DNA of 64,000 nucleotides, taken from contig NZ_KQ033885.1 of NCBI RefSeq assembly GCF_000967265.1, positions 409,552 to 473,551 of the forward strand, read 5' to 3'. Each line of letters starts with the position of its first letter. Within the stretch, counting starts at the first letter, position 1. This stretch comes from Bifidobacterium mellis (lineage in GTDB: Bacteria; Actinomycetota; Actinomycetes; Actinomycetales; Bifidobacteriaceae). The notes beneath the pieces are model-generated. The model made no database searches. It was not told the DNA's origin and saw nothing but the letters and a program-made list of their open reading frames with translations. The position numbers were made by a program, and so were the translations under genes. Shown here piece after piece: positions 55,265-63,900 of the stretch.

Positions 55265-55448
55265 AACCTGTCCATCCATAACAATCGGCGATACAGTTCC
55301 CCTGGTTGTCGATGGCCGGCCCTTCATGGCCTTGCTGCAATTGGTTCCACAGATTGGGGTAATCCTGAAGATTGAATCCACCGCTGTGTTGAGTAGATGG
55401 GGCGGATCCGCCTCCTCCGCCGCCGTGTTGACCGGTGGTTGTACGCAT
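55257..55448 (-). CDS. Small Gly-rich peptide gene, unknown
   Basis: 63 residues: a poly-Gly stretch (residues 10-14), then LQDYPNLWNQLQQG and a tail with two cysteines (NCIADCYGW). AAAGG lies about nine bases before the ATG, which follows directly after an in-frame TGA. The composition looks like a protein rather than random frame, but no family is recognised. It may be the end piece of a larger lost gene in this decaying region. Confidence 0.4.
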   Translation of the reverse strand: MRTTTGQHGGGGGGSAPSTQHSGGFNLQDYPNLWNQLQQGHEGPAIDNQGNCIADCYGWTGSN

Positions 55449-55921
55449 TCACGCCGACCTTTCTACCGGCCATCCGGCAACCGCGGGGGCGAAGGCGAAT
55501 CCGCACCGGCATCAGAGCAGGACAATTAGTCGGAGCAAGCGTTTCAGGGATGGTCGAGAGGAAATACTACAGGTTGTAATGGTTGTAATCCGGATGGCTC
55601 CTGTGGCATTGGCTGATTGATTGGGGATTAAGCACTTGCCATAGGTTCTTATTGTCCCGAGAGTGTTTGTTCTGTTGGCATTTCTCTTGGCAGACTAATA
55701 AGCTGTCTCTTTTACAGCATTCTGCTGAACCCGCTGAAGAATGTGATATGGTCCGACTTGGGTCTGAATGTTGTAGGTGTGGATAAGGATATCAATGGCA
55801 TTTTGATTACGCCCTTAAACCACACACAAACGTGAGAACGTATTCTTAAACTATATGCATCGCTTTAGAGCTACACCGCTTTCCTTATAGGGTTGAGGTA
55901 GTAGCTTGTAATCGGGGATGA
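55449..55921. other. AT-rich stretch without a recognised gene
   Basis: About 470 bases with only short unsupported open frames and a high A+T content between 55620 and 55900. I see no gene, RNA or repeat here. Confidence 0.4.
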
Positions 55922-56020
55922 TCAGCAGTGAATGCGGGCCGCAACTGCTGGAGCGAGTGCTGATACGGCCGTTGCGGATGTGATGAATACCCGTAGAGCT
56001 TTGCGTCGCACTTTCTTCAT
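55922..56020 (-). other. Orphan signal-peptide-like open frame
   Basis: Thirty-two residues, beginning MKKVRRKALRVFITSA and followed by a hydrophobic stretch and AVAARIHC, then TGA. It has the charge and hydrophobic layout of a Sec signal peptide but no mature protein. It lies 50 bases downstream of the membrane protein below and may be the remnant of a truncated secreted-protein gene. No clear ribosome binding site. Confidence 0.25.
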
Positions 56021-56070
56021 TGCATTTATATGGCGATGTGCCGGATTAGTGCAGGAGGCTGTACCCGGAA

Positions 56071-56649
56071 TTATGCGGCCCGCTTCGGCAAACTCCGAAC
56101 ATGTGGATCGAGCAATGCAATCAATTTGACACCATTTGGCTGGTCGCATGAGAGTTTGTGCGGATCGCCCTGTTTAATGTTGATCTTTGTGAAGGGGAAG
56201 AAATTCTGCCCGTCGCCTGCTGGATAATTTAAGTTTGAAGAAGAACGCTGCATGGCTTGTCCGTTCAACTTGCATTGCCCGGCTTCTGTCTGCTTAAGAT
56301 CGGCCCGCTGTGCGAGTACATACAGGGTTCCCGACTTGTTCGCGGAGATGGTTGTGACGTTGCCGTCACCAGAAACGTCGTACTTTGTCAAAGATGAAAG
56401 GTAATTGGAGATCTGCTCCACGGACGGCTCTGAACGATTCGATCGCTGGCAGCCCGAGAATAGGGCCGCACTCATCAAAACTGCTACCAAGGTGATTATT
56501 TGTTTTTTCCAGATGGCGCCAGCCGTCCTTGCTTCGCTATGGAACCGGTCTGGCGATGCCGTGAGTCGCCTCAAGAGTTCTTGGGAATCCCGCTGATGTG
56601 CCACTGTCGAATTAAAGTCCGTCTGCTCATAAGCCTTTGTCTTCTTCAT
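56071..56649 (-). CDS. Membrane-anchored or lipoprotein-like protein, unknown
   Basis: 192 residues with AAGGAG five bases before the ATG. The first 48 residues are hydrophilic, then comes one hydrophobic segment (KKQIITLVAVLMSAALFSGC, about 48-67) ending in a lipobox-like LFSGC. The outer domain is about 125 residues with two further cysteines (GQCKL and KLSCDQ) that could form a disulfide. The long cytoplasmic head before the lipobox is unusual for a lipoprotein, so a single-pass type II membrane protein is the other possibility. Family not recognised. Confidence 0.55.
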   Translation of the reverse strand: MKKTKAYEQTDFNSTVAHQRDSQELLRRLTASPDRFHSEARTAGAIWKKQIITLVAVLMSAALFSGCQRSNRSEPSVEQISNYLSSLTKYDVSGDGNVTTISANKSGTLYVLAQRADLKQTEAGQCKLNGQAMQRSSSNLNYPAGDGQNFFPFTKINIKQGDPHKLSCDQPNGVKLIALLDPHVRSLPKRAA

Positions 56650-57003
56650 CAGTTCTCCTTAGGCAGGTAGAGGAGGGTCCAAGACGCTGTTAATTGGATT
56701 CAAGTTTCATAACCTAGAAGAGCGGTTAATGGATAAAGCAAGTTTAGCTCTTTATTTAACGATAGCGGTTCGAAACTAGTTGCAACGAAGCTCAGACGTT
56801 CGAGAATTCTTGCTGAGGCCCTTGAAATGTTAAGTATGCCCAATCCGGTGAACTTTCTACAGAGCGTGCAGCTTAACGTACGTGACCAGTCAGAAAACAG
56901 CCATTGAATCACTTAGCTTCTTGTAGAGAATGCTTCTCTATTGCTTGTAGAACGACAGTCTTGGGCAGCTGTTCAACAAAACGGGAGCAAGTCGTTGTAC
57001 TTC
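56650..57003. other. Intergenic stretch without a recognised gene
   Basis: About 350 AT-rich bases. The open frames here lack ribosome binding sites and normal composition. It presumably contains the promoter of the lipoprotein-like gene on the minus strand. Confidence 0.4.
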
Positions 57004-57502
57004 TCAACCAACCAAACGAGCCCAAATCTGTCTAACGCAATTGATGAAGCGCGCAAAAAAAGATGCTTGGTTGTTAGGATGCTTTGCTTGGTTCTTAGAG
57101 TACTTTGCTTCGTTTTCAATCAGCCAAACGTCCCAACTGCTATCAGAAAGTATAGTAAAGGGCTCTTCTCCATCTAAACTAGAGAAATAATCATTAGCAG
57201 CTAGATCATCGGCAATTTGAGTTACGTGAGACCTCATGCTTGAGTATGTGGGGTCGTCTATGTTACCGCTTTTATGGGTTTCTATAATTTTCTCTTCAAC
57301 AGCAGCAATCTGATCAGGGTGTTTCATCTGTGCCATACAACTATCATACTTCAAGTAATCAAGTGCTGCTGCCAATAGGGACTTATCCACCATCCACCAT
57401 TTCTCGTATCCAGCGATACATGCCATTGCACTTAGGTTCGTCTGAATCGTCAATATCCAATTCGTCGTCCATTTCGAAAACCCAAGAAGACGAATCTTGC
57501 AA
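57004..57502 (-). pseudogene. Panacea-linked partner gene disrupted by a 7-bp duplication
   Basis: Two frames on the minus strand each look like protein. The upstream one reads ...SSSWVFEMDDELDIDDSDEP...MYRWIREMVDGG then stops. The downstream one reads KSLLAAALDYLKYDSC... to the end at 57004. They meet at a perfect tandem repeat of seven bases; removing one copy gives REMVDKSLLAAALDY and a continuous frame of 164 codons. The gene follows directly after the Panacea-domain gene, the position of a toxin partner. The family of this partner is not recognised. A TTG at 57502 is the first usable start, though it may begin earlier inside the antitoxin gene. Confidence 0.55.
57385..57398 (-). repeat. 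7-bp tandem duplication
   Basis: ATCCACC is present twice in succession on the plus strand (GGTGGAT twice on the coding strand). It lies exactly where the two halves of the partner gene change frame. Confidence 0.85.
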
Positions 57503-57540
57503 GGCGACTCTTTTGCCGGCTTGTTCCTTGCAATGTTGCC

Positions 57541-58077
57541 TTATGAGCCTTCCAGCAGTTTCAGCGCATTCGGGAATCGCTCATCGACTGCACGAACACC
57601 TCCGGCTAGGGTTCTCCGCAAATCAGGATGATCAATGCCATCGTGAGAGCGGAGCATGGCCTCTTCAGTAATTTCTTTGTTCTTGCCAGATTCATATACA
57701 GCTTTCCAGGCTGAACCGTCGCGATGTAAATAGTCCACAAGTTCGAAGGCTGCCAATGGACCGTATAAAGCGGCAACTCTTTGAACTACATTTCTCACTG
57801 CTTGGAGTCCGACTGAAGAATCGGTTTGATCATGCTCATCTATTGTAGCTGGGGTAGTTATCCGATTTGGGCCATACTCTTTGAATGCTGCATAAACGCT
57901 CGGTTCCACGGGGCCGCATTCCCAGGCTTGTATAGGTTCGGCGAAAAGCCTATGCCTGTGTATCCGGAGGCACTCAACCTGTGCGAAATACACCAGCTTG
58001 TTGATTTTCATATTTGTCAAATACAGGTGTGTATGAGGTTAGTTGATCAACATGTTGGCGATAGTCAAGGCAAGCAT
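57541..58077 (-). pseudogene. Panacea-domain (SocA/GepA-like) antitoxin with an early stop codon
   Basis: The protein LTNMKINKLVYFAQ...EPIQAWECGPVEPSVYAAFKEYG is typical of the Panacea (DUF4065) domain, which in many toxin-antitoxin pairs neutralises varied toxins, probably with chaperone involvement as in SocAB. The ATG at 58077 has a strong AAAGGAGG site and encodes MLALTIANMLIN, which fits the family N-terminus. Codon 13 is TAA (58039-58041), and the same frame then continues into the domain. It is therefore either inactive or restarted at TTG 58020 or ATG 58011. A 159-residue product would result from restart. Confidence 0.75.
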
Positions 58078-58113
58078 GTGATTCTTGCCTCCTTTCATGT
58101 TGATTTACACGCT

Positions 58114-58500
58114 TTATGCTAGCTGGTCCATATGTCCGCTGTAGTAGTAGTTGACCGGGTTGGTGTTCCAGGGGTAGGGCAGTATGGTCTGCGGATAGAT
58201 GTCCGCAAGCAGATGGATCGCGTGGCCGAATCATGGGCCAGTATGGATTCGTTGGGGTAGCGGGTCTGGTGCACGCCCTCAGCGATGCGTTCGATGTTGG
58301 CGGCAGAGATGGATGTGACCGGGTCGCCGATTATGCCCCCATAGCCTTCAACAGGCCGTTCCATGATCTGGGCCGCCGCCGTGGTGCTCTGGTATGTCAT
58401 AGACGTCCTCGTACAACCCGTAGATGGCGACCCTGGCGCCATCGGTGATCATGGTCTGGGCAACCTGCGGCGATGCGGTCCGCTGCAGCATGATCGGACT
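58114..58500 (-). pseudogene. Degraded gene, unidentified
   Basis: Three successive protein-like pieces lie in three different frames: MITDGARVAIYGLYEDVYD, then QIMERPVEGYGGIIGDPVTS... with NIERIAEGVHQTRYPNESIL, then HAIHLLADIYPQTILPYPW... ending MDQLA at 58114. At least two frameshifts separate them. The composite looks like the C-terminal part of one soluble protein that I cannot name. Confidence 0.45.
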
Positions 58501-58557
58501 GCAAGTGCCTGTCTGGGGGGAGTCGGCAGAGGGGGGGCTATGGTGCCAGTCCGTCGC

Positions 58558-58644
58558 ATGTTGACCACGGCCACCCCGATTCCCTATTTTGCCTGGTCCA
58601 ACCGTGGCGAAAACGAGATGAAGGTTTTCCTGGACGTGGACTGA
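58558..58644 (+). pseudogene. Remnant of a GH127 C-terminus
   Basis: The plus-strand frame ends in ATPIPYFAWSNRGENEMKVFL before a stop. The iPYxAWxNRGxxEMxVWl pattern is the conserved last strand region of GH127 beta-L-arabinofuranosidases. No other GH127 sequence is left upstream, so this is the tail of a deleted gene. Confidence 0.6.
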
Positions 58645-58662
58645 AGGTCATTCAGCCATCCC

Positions 58663-60093
58663 TCAAGCATTTTGTGATTTCTGAGAGCGGCGCAGGGCGG
58701 CCAAGACTAGCAGAACCTCAAGGGCGCCGATGATTAATAACAGAATCAGTGCATGCTGTGAGCCGTTGATGGTGCCCAGTCGTCTGTCTGCGACTGCGGC
58801 CTGGCCTGCTGCGACGATGGTGGCCCCCAGGCTGCTGCCGATGGCTGCTGCGAACTGCTGGACGGTGTTGAAGATGGCGTTGCCGTCGGCCTGCTGCTCC
58901 TGGCTCAGTCGGTGCAGGCCGTTGGTCATGATGTTGCCGAAGCTCAGCCCGATGCCCAGCATGAAGAAAATATAGAATATTAGGATGGCCAGGACTGTCA
59001 GATGGCGGGACGCGAGAGCGAATCCCAAGAGGCCGATCAGGGCCACACAACTGCCGCTGATGATGGGGATGCGTGGACCAAGCTGATCGTAGAGCCTGCC
59101 GGAGAGCGGGGCCAGAACGGCTCCGATTGCCGCACCCGGCAGCACCACTAGTCCGGCCTGTAGCGAGGTGCAGTCATCAACCAGTTGCAGGTGGTTGGGC
59201 AGGATGAATGAGAGGGCCAAGGCGCTGATCTCGAAGAGGATGTAGGCACCGACATGCAGGGAGAAGCGGCTGTCTTTGAACAGGCGCACGTCGATGATTG
59301 GTTGGGCCTGATGCCGGGCGTGGAGGGTGAACGCTGCCAAGCCGATAAGTCCCAGGGCCAGCGCTCCGCCGAATCTCCAGGAGAGCCATCCTGCCGACGC
59401 GTTGCTGATGCCGAAGATCAGACCTGCGAAGCCCAGGACCATAAGGAATATGTCAAGCGGCTCCAGTCCGGTCTGGTTGCCATCTGCCGCCGCCGGAACC
59501 GAAGGTATGCAGGCCAGGCCCGTCACCAGTGAGATCAGCAGTACGGGAATCAGAATGATGAAGACGAAACGCCATCCGATGGTCGTCGCTACCAGCCCGC
59601 CGAAGGTGGGGCCGACGGCTGGTCCGATGGCCGTAATCAGAGTGCCTACACCCATCATGGTGCCGATGCGCTTTGTCGGAACCTCTTGAAGGATGATGTT
59701 GAACATGAGAGGCAGAGCGATGCTGGTGCCCAATCCCTATATGGCCCTTCCCAGTAGTAGGAGCGGGAAGACCGGAGCCAGTGCGTCGATGACCAGTCCG
59801 GTCAGGAATAGCAGGTTGGCACAAAGAAAGAGGGTTCGGCTGCGAAATCGACGCTTGAGGGCCGCCGAGAGAGGGGTGATGGAGGCGACGACCAGCAGGT
59901 AGAGGGTGGTCATCCATTGCACGCTGGAGGTCCCGATGCCGAAATGGCTCATGAGGGCCGGGAAGGTGATGTTCATGGCCGTTTCCACAATCACGCCGCA
60001 GAACGACATGATGCCGGTGGCCACCACCGCGCCTATTACCCTGCGGGGGATTGCTGTGTTTTGCGCTTGTTGCGTTGCTTGGGTTGCACTCAT
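58663..60093 (-). pseudogene. DHA2-family MFS drug exporter interrupted by an amber codon
   Basis: A 14-segment exporter of about 476 codons in a single frame, beginning MSATQATQQAQNTAIPRRV at 60093 and ending at 58663. Codon TAG at 59737-59739 interrupts LLLLGRAI*GLGTSIALPL. Family members carry Gln here (motif C, RxxQGxG), and CAG to TAG is one base. The second part alone (59733-58663) lacks segments 1-4 and should not work. The gene overlaps the MarR gene by ATGA, so the pair is one operon. Confidence 0.85.
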
Positions 60094-60540
60094 GAGCGAG
60101 ACTCCTTTCCAGCCTGGGAGGGATCGTCGGAATTCAAGGTGGTGAAATAGGCCAGCACGCGGTCGAAGGCAGCCAGATCCCGATGGTCGAACTGGCGCTC
60201 CATGGCCTTTTGCTGGTTGTCGATATATGCCCGCACGGCTTTCTGCAGTTCACGGGCCTTGGCGGTGGGGGCAATGATGCGTTGACGGCCGTCCCTGGGG
60301 TCCCGCTTTGTGGTGATCAGTCCGCTGGCCTCCATCCGTTGCAGGATTTTTTGCCGTTGTGGACGGGTGGATGTCGAACTCCATCTCGATGTCGCGCTGG
60401 GTGCGGTCCTGGGATTCGCCCAGAAAGTCGATGATGGACATCTGGGTGCCGGTCAGTCCGTATCGAGCCGCGTAGGCATCCATGGACCGTGACATGAGGT
60501 TGGCTGCCTGTTTGATCCGCTTTCCATAGTTTTTGTTCAA
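60090..60540 (-). pseudogene. MarR-family regulator with a +1 frameshift
   Basis: The first frame (TTG start at 60540, GGGGGGAG upstream) encodes helices up to DIEMEFDIHPSTTAKN and then loses sense. The second frame resumes as LQRMEASGLITTKRDPRDGRQRIIAPT. At the junction the coding strand has six A (60347-60352). Five A would give HPSTTAKILQRMEASGL, the normal recognition helix and wing of MarR proteins. Restored length is about 149 residues. It would have controlled the downstream exporter. Confidence 0.82.
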
Positions 60541-60553
60541 AGGCTCCCCCCGG

Positions 60554-60573
60554 TTAGATTGTTGGCTGTCTAA
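60554..60573. promoter_or_regulatory. Probable MarR operator
   Basis: TTAGATTGTTGGCTGTCTAA is an inverted repeat (TTAGA/TCTAA, with further partial symmetry) 14 bases upstream of the marR start. This is the usual place of a MarR autoregulatory site. Confidence 0.5.
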
Positions 60574-60986
60574 GGAATGATCTTCCGGATATGGAAAAGT
60601 TGTTCAGACTCTGATAATTGGTCGCTCTGCCGGATCCCTTGTGCAGAGTTCCGTATGGAATGGTTCCAAGATTCAACCGGTCTAAGGATGCAGTTGACGT
60701 GCATTGCTGGATTTCGGCAACAAATATCATCTTCTTGCTATGCAGGGGAAATGCCCGATTCCCGGGCTTACCGTATAGGCAAACAGAGGTCTTTCCTTCC
60801 GGCTCATATGTAGGTGGTTGGAAGTTGGCTACTCCCGCATGGCATGGTCTGAGATAGTGCAGCGCACGTAATCATGTCATGTGACAGGGTCCTTATCTGT
60901 AGCAATGGCGCCTTAACTGCCAGGATCCTGGGATGAGCCGACGGGTGGACAGTCTGACTATTCAGAGAAGAATGAAGGTACAGGAC
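60574..60986. other. Intergenic region upstream of the GH30 gene
   Basis: About 410 bases between the divergent marR and GH30 genes. Short open frames here are not supported. It should contain the GH30 promoter; no clear operator was found. AAGG at 60975-60978 serves as the GH30 ribosome binding site. Confidence 0.4.
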
Positions 60987-63900
60987 ATGAGCATATCCCA
61001 CAAGGTCCTTGCAGGATTGATGGCAGGGGCCGTTCTTCTGACTGGTGCATCGATGGCGACTCCGGCCATGGCATCGGAGGATGAACAAACGATCAATGTG
61101 ACGCCGAATCCCTGGTATGCCGATGGCCCCTTCCAGGGTTGGGGAACTTCCTTGGCATGGTTTGCCAATGCCACAGGCAACTATGGAGAACCCGGTTCAA
61201 TCAGTCAATCCAGCGGAGACCCTCAGACCGATGCCAAGGCTTTGGCCTATGGGCGGCAACTTCGTGAGGATTTCTATACGAGCATCTTCGGTAAGGAGGG
61301 TCTTGGTCTCAACAAGGCTCGCTACAACATAGGCGGTGGCAATGCCTCGGACGTGGCATATGGCTATCCGTTCATGCGGCAGGGAGCCGCTATGCCCGGC
61401 TACTGGGCCCAGGACCCGGACGGCTCCTTGGGCCTTTACGGCGGTCTGGCGACGACGATGGCCAACAAGGCCGGCATTGATCGGGCTTTCGATCCTCACA
61501 GCGATGCCTCCTATGTGTGGGGATCCGCCTCCTCTGATTCCCCGCAGGCCCGCGACGTCAAGGCTCAGGAGTGGTGGCTGAAAAGGGGAGCTCAGAACCA
61601 TGACATCGACCATGTCGAAGCTGCAGCCAACGCGGCTCCCTGGTTCATGACACAAAGCGGGTATGTGAGCGGAGGCGATAGCGGGAATGCCAACAACCTT
61701 GCGGATGCGGACAAATTCGCTCAGTATCTGGCTACGGTAACCCGGCATCTGTCACAGCTCAAGGCTGACAATGGGAACCGGGTTGGGATCAATACGGTCG
61801 AGCCTCTCAACGAGTCGGAGACCGGATACTGGAGTTCGCCGCGAGGCCGGGCTTCGGATGCCTGGCCAGCCGAGGACAGGGCTCTGATCGACCGATACTG
61901 GAATCGGTATTACCAGGGTAAGAACAAGGCTGTCACGCCGTATACCACCGAGGTCAAAAAGCCCCAGGAGGGTATGCATGTCGATACTGGGACAGCCGGC
62001 AATGTCATACGCGCGCTCAGGTCGGCTCTGGATGCAGAAGGCCTGCAGCAGACTTTGGTTTCAGCTACCGATGCGACGGATTCAGGCCAGTTTGTCGATT
62101 CCTACCATCGCTATCCGCAGGATGTCAGGGATGCCATCGGCCAGTACAACACCCACGGGTATGGCACCAACCGCCAGCGGGCTGCCCGGGACATTGCCCA
62201 GGGGGATGGCAAAGCCTTGTCCATGAGCGAGGTGGATGGCTCCTGGCAATCCGGAGGCTTCAACCCCTATGGTTTCGACAATGCCTTGGGCATGGCCGGT
62301 AAGATCAACGCCGATGTCTACGCCTTGCAGCCCAAGGATTACACCTTCTGGCAAATCGGTGAGGACCTTTACAATGTGGCCACTGGCGACGAGGATATGA
62401 ATGGCAACAGTGCCAACCCCAAGGGGGAGGACACCAATTGGGGCACTGTCTTTCTCGATTATGATTGCTCGGTCGCCGGCGTTGACGGCAAGCTCTACTC
62501 TCGCAGGGAAGTGGACAACAATGGAGGCCAGACCTCGGGAATTCGCCCCTGCCGGATCGTGGTCAACGCGAAGTACAATGCTGTTCGCGCCTACACCAGA
62601 TTCATTCATCCAGGGGATTTCATCACCGCCAATAACGCCACCAAGGACAATATGACCGCCAGCTCGGCAGATGGCAAGACCCAGACGGTGATACACCGTA
62701 ACGGCAGCGATCAGCCCCAGACGCTGGTCATCGATCTGTCAAACTACGGGGGCATCGATTCCGACGCGAGCGGAAAGCTCTTCCTGACTACCGAACCTGA
62801 TCATCAGCAGGATATATACACGGCTGATATGAGCTATATGAACAAGTACTCCAATAAGGAGCAGCCGCATGGAGTCACCATTGATGCGGCAGCCAAGACG
62901 GCCACAGTCAAACTGCCGGCCCGTTCCATCGCCTCCATACAGCTCACCGGCGTATCCGGGGTCTCCCCGCAGGCCCAGGTCAAGGATGGCAGCACGGTTC
63001 AGCTTCAGGGGCAGCAGTCAGGAAAGATGCTCACCGCATCGTCCGATGGTATTCTCACGCTTGAAGGCATGGCCAAGAATCCGGATCAGGGACGAGCCCA
63101 GACTTTCACCGTCCACAGCGTCGAGTCCTCTGCCGGCAGTCCCAAGCTGCCTCGGTACCTGATCTCTTCTGCAGACGGGAGCAGGTTCCTTTGCGCGGAC
63201 GGCCGGATGCGGGCGGGTACCAGGGCATCCATCGGTACCGATGCACGGTTCATCTGGATGCTCAATACGGAAAACGGCAAGACCTTCAGCCTGGTCAACC
63301 AGGCAGATAAGGTTACCCTGGACGTGACTGGCCAGCGGACCGATGCGGGTGCCACGATCTCTGTGGCAGAATCGACGGGAGCTGACAACCAAGGTTGGTA
63401 CTTCAGGTCTACGGAGCCGACTGGTGCCGAGAAGACCACGGTCCAGGTTCCGCTTGGCGGATCCGTGATCATGCCTCAAACAGTGATTCCCTATTATTCC
63501 TGGGGTCAGGGAGAGCCAGTGCCAGTGGTCTGGAAGACCGAGGCCGTTGATGTGAGCACGGAGGGAACCTATCAGGTTCAAGGTGTTGCCACTGATTTCT
63601 TTGGCAATACATTCACTTGCCAGGCATCAGTTTTCGTGGGCGAATTCACCGTGACCGATCCTGTCTCCGCCACTATTCTCTTCGGTTCAGATGCCCAGGA
63701 GGCCCGCAAGGCGATGGAATCCACCACTGTCTACGCCCATGTCAAGGCTTCGCCGGCCATCAAGGTCGACCCTCATGCTGTCAGCTGGGATTGGGCTGAT
63801 CTTCAAGGAAAGCTGGACCGGGCGCACGAGGGTGATGTGGTGCCTGTGAAAGGTACCCTGGCCATAAGCGGAAGGCGTTCCCTGCCCCTGTCTTTCAGCC

